From Pseudomonadota bacterium (GTDB lineage Bacteria; Pseudomonadota; Alphaproteobacteria; Rhizobiales; Xanthobacteraceae), in NCBI GenBank assembly GCA_023392205.1, contig JAEVZN010000560.1:1-7382 (forward strand): 7,382 nt of DNA, written 5' to 3'. The position numbers and the translations under genes are program-made. Shown in pieces: positions 1-5,946 of the stretch (the first letter of the stretch is position 1; each line of letters opens with the position of its first letter). The notes below the pieces were generated by a model. It did no database searches. It saw only the letters and a program-made list of their open reading frames with translations, and had not been told where the DNA came from.

Positions 1-96
1 GCGGCACCGCGCCGCCGCCGGCCAGCTTTCTTGTATGGCGTGCGCCCCTGAGCGCCGTCCGATCCGCCTTTCCGAAACTCACGCCCAGATGACGCG

Positions 97-189
97 ATGA
101 TCTACGCCCAGATATTGGCGAATGGCCTGGTCCTTGGCGGCCTGTATGCCTGCATCGCCGTCGGTTTCTCGCTGGTCTGGGGGTGCTGA
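97..189 (+). pseudogene. 5' part of livH, in a frame that ends early (29 LivH-like codons, then TGC TGA)
   Basis: The frame opening at ATG 97 encodes a typical LivH N-terminus: a first membrane helix with the motif NGLVLGGLYA (residues 9-18) and then GFSLVWG (23-29). It then reads TGC and stops at TGA 187-189. The family continues here with a valine/leucine and a VINxxHG motif, and exactly that continuation lies in the next frame from GTG 183. The break is at a run of five Gs (179-183); six Gs would give an uninterrupted protein. No convincing ribosome binding site is visible before ATG 97. Either this is a sequencing or assembly error at a homopolymer, or the gene carries a real one-base deletion. 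Read alone, this product would be a single 30-residue helix with no known role. Confidence 0.72.
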
Positions 190-962
190 ACGTCATCAAC
201 ATCCTGCACGGCACCTTTATCGTGCTGGGCTCCTATATCGCCTTCTTCGCTTTTCAGTATGGCGGCGTTCATCCGTTCATTTCGGTGATCATCGCCGGTG
301 GTGTCCTGTTCGTGATCGGCTATGCGGTGCAGCACAGTCTGGTGAACCGGGTCATCACCGCCCCGGTGCTGATCACCCTGACGCTGACCTTCGGCCTCGA
401 CCTCATTCTCAACAATGCGATGCTGGTCGGCTTCACCGCTGATTACCGCAAGATCAATCTCGCCAATCCGCTGGGTTCTTTCGAACTGGGTCCGGTCTTC
501 CTGCCCGGCGACCGTGTGGCCGCGATGGCGCTGGCGGTCCTGCTGACGCTGCTGCTCTACTGGCTGCTGCGCGATACCAAGATCGGCCGCGCCATTGTCG
601 CCGTACGCATGGATCGCGAGGCGGCGGCGCTGATGGGGGTCAACGTGCCGCGCGTCAATTCGGTCACCTTCGGCATCGGTGCGCTGATGGCCGGTGCGGC
701 CGGCGCGCTGCTCAGCATCGTCTATCCGATCTCGCCGCTGAATTCGTCGCTGTTTCTCGGCAAGGCCTTTGTCGTCTGTGTGCTGGGTGGCCTCGGAAGC
801 GTGCCCGGCGCGCTGATCGGCGGGCTGGTGCTGGGCATCGTGGAAAGCTTCGGCTCGTTCTGGTTCGGTCCGGAACATGCGGTGACGATTTCGTTCATGC
901 TGCTCCTGATCCTTCTGTTCGTGCGCCCGAGCGGTCTTCTCGGGAAAAAGGGCTACGAATGA
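183..962 (+). CDS. livH: LivH-type ABC importer permease, main open frame (intact gene would be about 97-962)
   Basis: This is an inner-membrane permease of the branched-chain amino acid (HAAT) ABC transporter family, which forms the translocation channel with LivM. Starting at GTG 183, the frame shows the family motif VINILHGTF (residues 4-12). It also has the cytoplasmic coupling loop TKIGRAIVAVRMDREAAALMGVN (132-154, ABC ATPase contact) and the signature VLGGLGSVPGALIGG (200-214) before a last helix and the usual LLGKKG tail. It is 259 residues here; joined with the 29 codons upstream it would be about 288, the normal family length. The first membrane helix is therefore missing unless the frame is restored by a sequence correction, a frameshift or re-initiation at this GTG. 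The stop overlaps the livM start (ATGA at 959-962), which implies translational coupling. Whether the gene is functional is open; family membership is certain. The substrate could be an amino acid or another carboxylated compound, since the family is broad. Confidence 0.88.
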   Translation: MLNVINILHGTFIVLGSYIAFFAFQYGGVHPFISVIIAGGVLFVIGYAVQHSLVNRVITAPVLITLTLTFGLDLILNNAMLVGFTADYRKINLANPLGSFELGPVFLPGDRVAAMALAVLLTLLLYWLLRDTKIGRAIVAVRMDREAAALMGVNVPRVNSVTFGIGALMAGAAGALLSIVYPISPLNSSLFLGKAFVVCVLGGLGSVPGALIGGLVLGIVESFGSFWFGPEHAVTISFMLLLILLFVRPSGLLGKKGYE

Positions 963-1948
963 AGAACTGGATCATTCTGGTCTTAGGCGCCGCGATCGTT
1001 GCCAGCGTCGCGCTGAGCGGCAACAATTACATCCTGCGCCTTGCCACCATCATGTGCATGTATGCGGTGCTGGCGCAGTCCTGGAATTTCATCGGCGGAC
1101 TGACCGGCTATCCATCCTTCGCGACGGCCGCGTTTTTCGGGCTCGGCGCCTATACGTCGGGCGTGCTGCTCAATAACGGCGCGCCGATGGCCGTCGGCTG
1201 GGGCATGGCCGGGCTTGTCGCGCTGCTCTTTGCCGCGATCATCGGCGGCGCGATCCTGCATCTGCGCGGGCATTACTTTGCGATTGCGAGCCTGATCATC
1301 GCGGAAATGCTGCGCGAGATCGTCAACACCACACCCGATGTCACCGGCGGCGGCATGGGTCTCAACCTGCCGATCCTGAGAATGTCAGTGGACGCGCAGG
1401 CGCAATTCTTCTTCGCCATGATGATGGGGCTGGCCGTGCTGGCCACCGCCACCGCCATTGTCGTGCAGCACAGCAAGCTCGGCTTCGGGCTGCGCTGTAT
1501 CCAGCAGAACGAGGATGCGGCGAATATCCTCGGCATCAATACCTACGCCTACAAGACCGTGGCCTTCATGCTGTCCGCCGTTTATGTCGGCGTGGCGGGT
1601 GCGATCTATGCCTCCTGGGTGAATTACATCGAGCCGCCGGACGTGTTCGACATTCTGCTGGCTGTCAAGCCGCTGGTCATGGTGCTGCTCGGCGGACTTG
1701 GCACGATTTTCGGACCCGTCATCGGCGCGGTGGTGCTGCTGGCCTTCGAAGAGGTGGTCTGGCGCAATTTCCTGACCATTCACGCCGCGGCACTCGGAGT
1801 CATCATCGTCATTCTGGTGCTGTTCCTGCCGAACGGATTGCTGTCGCTGGTGCGCGAGCGCTTCACCAGGCGCGGCGCGAAAGCTGACTCTACGACCGGC
1901 GTCAGGGCCGAAGACAAAGTTGACGCCAAAACCGGAGCAAATCCGTGA
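959..1948 (+). CDS. livM: LivM-type ABC importer permease
   Basis: This 329-residue polytopic inner-membrane protein is the second permease of the HAAT importer and pairs with LivH. Visible family marks are [16 protein letters not shown] (residues 50-65, matching the usual GxxSxGxAAFFGxGAY) and [11 protein letters not shown] (102-112). The coupling loop [21 protein letters not shown] spans 174-194, and [15 protein letters not shown] spans 243-257. Hydrophobic segments cover most of the chain. The C-terminal 30 or so residues are hydrophilic and charged ([11 protein letters not shown] onward) and probably cytoplasmic. The start ATG lies inside the livH stop (ATGA), and the stop TGA 1946-1948 overlaps the GTG start of livG, so expression is likely coupled along the operon. 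The length and motifs are complete, so I see no damage in this gene. Substrate unknown. Confidence 0.95.
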   Translation: MKNWIILVLGAAIVASVALSGNNYILRLATIMCMYAVLAQSWNFIGGLTGYPSFATAAFFGLGAYTSGVLLNNGAPMAVGWGMAGLVALLFAAIIGGAILHLRGHYFAIASLIIAEMLREIVNTTPDVTGGGMGLNLPILRMSVDAQAQFFFAMMMGLAVLATATAIVVQHSKLGFGLRCIQQNEDAANILGINTYAYKTVAFMLSAVYVGVAGAIYASWVNYIEPPDVFDILLAVKPLVMVLLGGLGTIFGPVIGAVVLLAFEEVVWRNFLTIHAAALGVIIVILVLFLPNGLLSLVRERFTRRGAKADSTTGVRAEDKVDAKTGANP

Positions 1949-2697
1949 GCGCGCTTCTGGACCTGAAATCTGTCTCGCGCCGGTTCGGCGGCCTCAACGC
2001 CGTCAACGATGTAACCTTCTCGGTGCAGGAGGGCGAAATTCTCGGGCTGATCGGTCCGAACGGGGCGGGCAAGACCACGCTGATCAATCTGATCACCGGT
2101 GTGCATCCCGCGACCGCCGGGCAGGTGGTGTTCGAGGGACGCGATATCACGCGCCTGAAACCGCATAATATTGCGCGAATCGGGCTCGCGCGCACCTTTC
2201 AGATCGTGCAGCCCTTCCCGAAGATGACGGTGCTGGAGAATGTCGCGGCCGGTGCGATGTTTGCCGGCAAGGCCGACAGCCTGGCCGATGCCTTTGCGCA
2301 GGCGCGCGAACATCTCGCCTTTACCGGCCTGTCCGCATCCACCGACAAGCCGGCGGCGGCGCTGACCCTTGCGCAGCGCAAGCGCCTCGAACTTGCCAAG
2401 ACGCTGGCGATGAAGCCGCGCCTGCTGATGCTGGACGAGGTGAATGCCGGGCTGAATTCGTCGGAGATCGACGACGCCTTGCGCATGATCCGGCTGGTGG
2501 CGGAACGCGGTGTGACCATCGTGGTGATCGAGCATCTGATGAAGGTGGTGGTGTCGATTTCGCAACGCATCGTGGTGCTGCATCACGGCCAGCTGATTGC
2601 CGAGGGCGAGCCGAATGCAGTTCTGCGCGATCCGCGCGTGGTCGAAGCCTATCTCGGCTCGAAATTCGCAGCCGCCCATTCGGGGAGCGCGGCATGA
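1945..2697 (+). CDS. livG: LivG-type ABC importer ATPase with a non-canonical signature motif
   Basis: This 250-residue cytoplasmic ATPase energises the HAAT importer together with LivF. It has Walker [10 protein letters not shown] (residues 37-45), a Q-loop glutamine in RTFQIVQPF (Q86), Walker B LLMLDE (160-165) with catalytic E165, and a switch histidine in VIEHLMK (H197). The tail LGSKFA fits LivG. The ABC signature, usually LSxGQ and often LxYGQQRRLE in LivG, reads [10 protein letters not shown] here (140-149), so the conserved glycine before the glutamine is absent. Similar [10 protein letters not shown] forms are, to my recollection, known in a subset of LivG-like proteins, so this is a family variant rather than damage. 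The start is GTG 1945, overlapping the livM stop as GTGA; this choice gives the family N-terminus ([14 protein letters not shown]). The stop overlaps the livF start as ATGA. Confidence 0.94.
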   Translation: MSALLDLKSVSRRFGGLNAVNDVTFSVQEGEILGLIGPNGAGKTTLINLITGVHPATAGQVVFEGRDITRLKPHNIARIGLARTFQIVQPFPKMTVLENVAAGAMFAGKADSLADAFAQAREHLAFTGLSASTDKPAAALTLAQRKRLELAKTLAMKPRLLMLDEVNAGLNSSEIDDALRMIRLVAERGVTIVVIEHLMKVVVSISQRIVVLHHGQLIAEGEPNAVLRDPRVVEAYLGSKFAAAHSGSAA

Positions 2698-3416
2698 CGA
2701 CACCTGCCAAGCTCAGCGTCAAGAATTTGCAGGCCGGTTACGGCGACGTGCAGGTGCTGTGGGACATGTCGCTCGAAGTGCAGCCGGGCGAACTGGTCTG
2801 CCTGATCGGTTCGAACGGGGCCGGCAAGACAACGTTTCTGCGCTGCGTCTCCGGCGTGGTGCCGGTGGCCGGCGGCAGCATCGCCGTCGACGGGCGTGAC
2901 ATGACGCGTGCGTTGTCGTCGGACTTTGTCGAGGCGGGTGTTGCGCATGTGCCGGAGGGGCGGAGGCTCTTCTCGGCGATGAGTGTCCGCGACAATCTTC
3001 TGATGGGCGCCTATCTGCGCGACGACAAGATCAAGGTCGCGGCCGATCTGGAGCGCGTCTATGCAATGTTTCCGATCCTCGCCGACCGCCGCCGCCAGGA
3101 CGCCGGCACCCTGTCGGGCGGCGAGCAGCAGATGTGCGCCATCGGGCGCGGGCTGATGGCGCAGCCGAGTTTGCTGCTGATCGACGAATTGTCGCTCGGC
3201 CTCGCGCCGCGTGCGGTGGAATTGCTGGTGGAGCGGCTGCGCGAGATCAATCGCAGCGGCGTCGCGATCCTGCTGGTGGAGCAGGACGTGATGAACGCGC
3301 TCGAATTGGCCGACCGCGGCTATGTCGTCAATCACGGCCGGGTCAGCATGTCGGGCAGCTCGACATCGCTCGCCGCAGATCCGGCGATCCGCGAAGCCTA
3401 TATGGGCATCGCCTGA
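2694..3416 (+). CDS. livF: LivF-type ABC importer ATPase
   Basis: This 240-residue cytoplasmic ATPase is the partner of LivG in the HAAT importer. The sequence shows Walker A GSNGAGKTT (residues 39-47), the LivF-specific VPEGRRLF in place of a Q-loop glutamine (86-93), a canonical signature LSGGEQQM (140-147), and Walker B LLLIDE (160-165) followed by LSLGLAP. It also has LLVEQD (193-198), in which the switch histidine is replaced by glutamine, as is usual for LivF. The C-terminal YMGIA is typical. The start ATG overlaps the livG stop, and the gene ends 28 bases before the start codon of the next gene, so it is probably in the same transcript. The protein is full length with no sign of damage. 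In a LivG/LivF pair, one ATP site would combine the LivG Walker A with this intact signature. Confidence 0.95.
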   Translation: MTTPAKLSVKNLQAGYGDVQVLWDMSLEVQPGELVCLIGSNGAGKTTFLRCVSGVVPVAGGSIAVDGRDMTRALSSDFVEAGVAHVPEGRRLFSAMSVRDNLLMGAYLRDDKIKVAADLERVYAMFPILADRRRQDAGTLSGGEQQMCAIGRGLMAQPSLLLIDELSLGLAPRAVELLVERLREINRSGVAILLVEQDVMNALELADRGYVVNHGRVSMSGSSTSLAADPAIREAYMGIA

Positions 3417-3444
3417 CGCAGTTTTCGTTACTCCGGGAGTTGTC

Positions 3445-4191
3445 ATGTCGACCATCGTGTATGAGCCGGGCGGCTATCGCTTCGTCAAAGGCGTGTTCCA
3501 GTATTCGGCGGCGGTCGCGGCGCAGCCGGGCCACCGCATGGTGCGGGTGATGTTTCGCAATCCGGTGCCGCTGGAAGAGGGTTTCGCGCGCATCGAGGCC
3601 TGGCTGAAAGCCGCCGGCCGGCCGCTGCAGGCTTTTGCTGCCTGCGAATTGCGTTCGCCCGCGCCGTTCACGGAAGACGGCTTCCGCAGCTTCAACGAGC
3701 TTTATACCGGCACGCTGTCGCGCTGGGACATCTATGACGGCAAGACCAATCCGGTCACGCGCAGCAATGTCTGTCCGGAGATCGCGCCGCCGCCGGTGCC
3801 GTCCTTTCATGCCTTCAGCTATACCGAAAAGGGCGAGGCGGATTTTCCGACCTTCGTCGTTGCCGGCAGCGGCGAAGCGCCCGAAGGCCATGCCAATTAT
3901 CGCGACCACATCGTGCGGCTGGGCGACGTCAGCGAAGGCGCATTGCGCGAAAAGGCGCAATGGGTGCTGGGCGAGATGGAACGGCGGCTGTCAGGTCTCG
4001 GTGTTTCCTGGGCGGAGACGAGCGCCACGCAGGTCTATACGGTGCATGACCTGCATCCGTTTCTCGCCACCGAGATCGTGCGACGCGGCGCGGCGCGCGC
4101 GGGCCTGTGCTGGCATTTCTGCCGGCCGCCGGTCGAGCAATTGGAATACGAGATGGATTGCCGCGGCGTCGCGGCGGAATATATCGCCTGA
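3445..4191 (+). CDS. Tandem RidA/YjgF-like protein, possibly a CnbZ-type 2-aminomuconate deaminase
   Basis: This 248-residue protein has no signal peptide or membrane segment, so it is probably cytoplasmic. ATG 3445 is preferred because GGGAG (3435-3439) lies five bases upstream; an upstream in-frame start would overlap livF by almost 100 bases. By eye, each half resembles a RidA domain. The first has an EAWLKAAGRP helix (51-60), FNELY (83-87) and VTRSNVCPEIAPP (104-116), where R106 sits like the RidA substrate-binding arginine in its ARSTV motif. The second has FPTFVVAGSG (134-143), a long helix with MERRLSGLGVSW (178-189), QVYTVHDL (196-203) and PPVEQLEYEMD (228-238). Family knowledge: some RidA relatives deaminate 2-aminomuconate, and the CnbZ deaminase of Comamonas is a roughly 30 kDa monomer, a size that fits. 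Deamination of an enamine/imine or amino-acid-like compound is therefore an inference. Its position after an importer operon suggests it acts on the imported compound. The exact family is uncertain. Confidence 0.6.
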   Translation: MSTIVYEPGGYRFVKGVFQYSAAVAAQPGHRMVRVMFRNPVPLEEGFARIEAWLKAAGRPLQAFAACELRSPAPFTEDGFRSFNELYTGTLSRWDIYDGKTNPVTRSNVCPEIAPPPVPSFHAFSYTEKGEADFPTFVVAGSGEAPEGHANYRDHIVRLGDVSEGALREKAQWVLGEMERRLSGLGVSWAETSATQVYTVHDLHPFLATEIVRRGAARAGLCWHFCRPPVEQLEYEMDCRGVAAEYIA

Positions 4192-4197
4192 TCGCAT

Positions 4198-4226
4198 CCG
4201 GCAGGTCCTGCGCCTGCCGGTCTGTT
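4198..4226 (+). terminator. Terminator-like hairpin after the ABC/RidA-like operon
   Basis: A perfect 8-bp stem joins CCGGCAGG (4198-4205) to CCTGCCGG (4213-4220) across a 7-base loop and is followed by TCTGTT (4221-4226). It begins seven bases after the stop codon of the RidA-like gene, which is the expected place for the end of that transcript. The stem is GC-rich, but the T tract is short and interrupted by a G, so termination may be partial. Confidence 0.6.
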
Positions 4227-4252
4227 GACACGCTGTGCAACGGCGTTGACAC
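4224..4252 (+). promoter_or_regulatory. Direct repeat of GTTGACAC, 21 bases apart; candidate promoter or operator region of the TRAP operon
   Basis: GTTGACAC occurs at 4224-4231 and again at 4245-4252, a start-to-start distance of 21 bases, about two helical turns. Each copy contains TTGACA, the consensus sigma-70 -35 hexamer. From the first copy (4225-4230), a 17-base spacer leads to GACACT (4248-4253), a poor -10 match that keeps the A and T at positions 2 and 6. From the second copy no good -10 is seen at the normal distance. The pair may be one promoter with a fortuitous repeat, or two binding sites for an activator on the same helix face. It is the only obvious promoter candidate before the TRAP genes. 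Confidence 0.42.
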
Positions 4253-4280
4253 TCCTTTCGGAACCGCAACGGCGGCACCG

Positions 4281-4301
4281 GCTCACGGATCAACCGTGAG
4301 C
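4281..4301. promoter_or_regulatory. Perfect inverted repeat upstream of dctP; candidate operator or leader hairpin
   Basis: GCTCACGG (4281-4288) and CCGTGAGC (4294-4301) are exact reverse complements around the 5-base centre ATCAA. On RNA the stem could extend by a G-U and a C-G pair (4279-4280 with 4302-4303). It lies between the candidate promoter repeats and the dctP ribosome binding site. No T tract follows, so it is unlikely to be an ordinary intrinsic terminator. A repressor operator for a dimeric regulator, or an mRNA leader hairpin, are both possible; the regulator is not in this window. Confidence 0.5.
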
Positions 4302-4325
4302 TGTCGCGGCACACAAGTGCCCGAT

Positions 4326-4333
4326 AGGGAGGA
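4326..4333 (+). promoter_or_regulatory. Strong Shine-Dalgarno sequence for dctP
   Basis: AGGGAGGA (4326-4333) lies five bases before ATG 4339. It is the strongest ribosome binding site in the window. It fixes the dctP start and fits the high expression usually needed for a periplasmic binding protein relative to its membrane partners. Confidence 0.8.
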
Positions 4334-4338
4334 ACGCG

Positions 4339-5361
4339 ATGAAACGGACTTTGCTGGCGGCTGCCTGCTTGCTCGCGGCCGGACTGGCGCCGGCTGGCGC
4401 GCAGACCACGACCGTCCTGTTTAACGTCTTTACGCCGCTCGGTTCGCCCACCTACACCAAGGTGCTGGCGCCGTGGTTTGCCGATATCGAAAAGGTGACC
4501 GAGGGTCGGGTGAAGATTAACCGGCCGCCGCAGAGCCTGGCGCCGCCGCCCGAACAACTGAACATGGTGGTGTCCGGCGTCGCCGACGGCGCCTTCCAGT
4601 TCAATGCGTTCCTGCAGAAATCGCATCCGCTGCTGCAGATCGGCTTCCTGCCCGGCACCATGACGTCGGGCAAGGCCGATGCGATCGCGCTGTGGCGCAC
4701 CTATCAGAAATATTTTGCCGGGAAGAATCCGTTCAATGACGTCGTGCTGCTCGGCTTTTTCGCCTCGCCGCCCGGCCATATCTACAATATCGACAAGAAG
4801 CCGATCCAGTCACTGGCCGATCTCTCCGGCAAGAAGTCATGGTCGCTTCCCGGCGTGACTGCGCAGGCCATGGGGCGCACCGGCGTATCGGTGGTGCCGG
4901 GGCCGGCTGTGCGCATGCACGAGATTATCTCCAAGGGCGTGGTCGATGTGTTCTGCTGCATCGAATACGGCGATCTCAATGCCTTCAAGGTGTTGCAATA
5001 TCTCGGCGCGGTCACGGAAGTCGATGGCGCGGTCTTCTCGCCGAAATTCTCGGTCTTCATCTCGGCCAAGAAATGGAACGAGATTTCCAAGGAGGATCAG
5101 GCCGCCATCATGAAGCTGTCGGGCGAGGCGCTGGCGCGCCGCTCGGCGCTGATCGACGAGCAGAATGCGGAAGTCAGGAAGAAATATCTGGCGGATGGCG
5201 GCATTATCGTGAAGGCCAGCGACGCCTTCAATGCCGAACTGAAGAAAGCGTGGCAGCCTATCGTCGATTCCTGGATTGCCGAAGCCGACAAGCTCGGCGT
5301 CAATGGCCGCGAGGCGCTCGATTTCTATCTCGCGGAAGCCAAGAAGGCGGCGCAGGAATAG
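4339..5361 (+). CDS. dctP: TRAP transporter periplasmic substrate-binding protein, DctP family
   Basis: This 340-residue secreted protein captures the substrate in the periplasm and delivers it to the DctQM membrane complex. It begins with a clear signal peptide: basic MKR, a hydrophobic stretch LLAAACLLAAGLAPA, and an AGA site with likely cleavage after A21. The mature part follows the DctP pattern: PPEQLNMVVSGVADGAFQF (70-88), FLPGTM (103-108), SLADLSGKKSWSLPG (158-172), VVPGPAVRMHEIISKGVVDV (185-204), YGDLNAFKV (210-218) and MKLSGEALARRSALIDEQN (258-276). Many DctP proteins have an arginine in the GxKxR segment that pairs with the substrate carboxylate; here the segment reads GKKSW, with tryptophan 168 apparently in that place, so the ligand or binding mode may differ. 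Two adjacent cysteines (C206, C207) in the mature domain are unusual for a periplasmic protein. It is the first gene of the TRAP operon; a 51-base gap separates it from dctQ. Substrate unknown. Confidence 0.93.
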   Translation: MKRTLLAAACLLAAGLAPAGAQTTTVLFNVFTPLGSPTYTKVLAPWFADIEKVTEGRVKINRPPQSLAPPPEQLNMVVSGVADGAFQFNAFLQKSHPLLQIGFLPGTMTSGKADAIALWRTYQKYFAGKNPFNDVVLLGFFASPPGHIYNIDKKPIQSLADLSGKKSWSLPGVTAQAMGRTGVSVVPGPAVRMHEIISKGVVDVFCCIEYGDLNAFKVLQYLGAVTEVDGAVFSPKFSVFISAKKWNEISKEDQAAIMKLSGEALARRSALIDEQNAEVRKKYLADGGIIVKASDAFNAELKKAWQPIVDSWIAEADKLGVNGREALDFYLAEAKKAAQE

Positions 5362-5412
5362 GGCCTGGACGAATCTTCGGCAAGCGGCATCTGACGGCGG
5401 AGCGTTTCTCAC

Positions 5413-5946
5413 ATGCACGCATCGGGAACCGTTACGCAGCGGTGGCGTGTTCTCGAAATCGCCATGAATACAATCATGGCGGTACTGCTGTTTGCCATGA
5501 TGACCATCACCGCCGTCGATGTGTTCGGCCGCTACGTCCTGAACAGTCCGGTGCCCGGCGGCTTCGAACTCGTTCAGTATCTCATGGCTGTCGTCATCTT
5601 CGCATCGCTGCCGCTGACGACGGCCGCCGAGCGCCATCTCAGCGTCTCGCTTGTCGGCGACCGGCTGCGGGGGCGCTGGCGCGCTATCCACCGCATCGTC
5701 GTGCTGGGAGTGTCGTTCATCGCGCTTGCCGTCATGTCCTGGCGGATGGCGCTGCAGGCGGAAACGCTGGTCCGGTCGCAACAGGTCTCGGGCTATCTGC
5801 AATTGCCACTGGGGCCGGTCGCATGGCTCATGGCGGCACTGGCCGCACTTGCGGCCGTCATCGCCTTCGCCAAGCTGTGCGAGGTCATCCTGCGCCGCGA
5901 TAGCGCAACGGATGCGGCGCCCGGTCCCCGGTCCGGACTGGACTGA
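5413..5946 (+). CDS. dctQ: TRAP transporter small membrane subunit, DctQ family
   Basis: This 177-residue inner-membrane protein is the small subunit that pairs with DctM. Four hydrophobic segments are visible (about residues 17-36, 52-70, 94-112 and 133-155), as expected for the family. The characteristic stretch DVFGRYVLNSPVPGGFELVQY (36-56) includes the conserved R40 and E52 after the first helix. HLSVSLVGDRL (75-85) follows the second helix, in the place where DctQ proteins usually read HVxVDL. ATG 5413 is preceded by CGGAG (5398-5402) at a 10-base distance. A second in-frame ATG at 5464 would remove the cytoplasmic lead-in but keep all four helices, so the exact start is less certain than the family. 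The stop and the dctM start overlap as TGATG, implying coupled translation of the two membrane subunits. Confidence 0.9.
   Translation: MHASGTVTQRWRVLEIAMNTIMAVLLFAMMTITAVDVFGRYVLNSPVPGGFELVQYLMAVVIFASLPLTTAAERHLSVSLVGDRLRGRWRAIHRIVVLGVSFIALAVMSWRMALQAETLVRSQQVSGYLQLPLGPVAWLMAALAALAAVIAFAKLCEVILRRDSATDAAPGPRSGLD

Noticed and set aside
1..96. Possible 3' end of an upstream gene
   Set aside because: All three plus frames are open from the edge for some distance (stops at 49-51, 90-92 and 98-100). The frame ending at 98-100 would give an ATGA overlap with livH and the one ending at 90-92 a 4-base gap, but neither has a recognisable motif, so no gene can be assigned.
179..183. Classical programmed -1 frameshift site in livH
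   Set aside because: The site is not a full X XXY YYZ heptamer in the zero frame: TGG would slip to CTG. No known LivH uses programmed frameshifting, and a missing G is a simpler explanation.
102..878. Long minus-strand open frame (258 codons) opposite livH, and similar ones at 1780-2703, 2649-3455, 3991-4779 and 4837-5802
   Set aside because: Translations are rich in Arg, His, Gln and Asp with no recognisable domain, and they lie opposite well-supported genes. GC-rich coding DNA commonly gives such antisense frames.
3322..3444. Upstream extension of the RidA-like gene to a start at 3322
   Set aside because: It would overlap livF by 95 bases and the added residues look like a shadow of livF. 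ATG 3445 has a well-placed GGGAG and begins a family-like N-terminus.
4839..5903. 354-codon plus-strand frame across dctP and dctQ, and a 333-codon frame at 6338-7339 across dctM
   Set aside because: These are out-of-frame readings of clear TRAP genes; their products have no family motifs and are low-complexity and Arg/Gly-rich.
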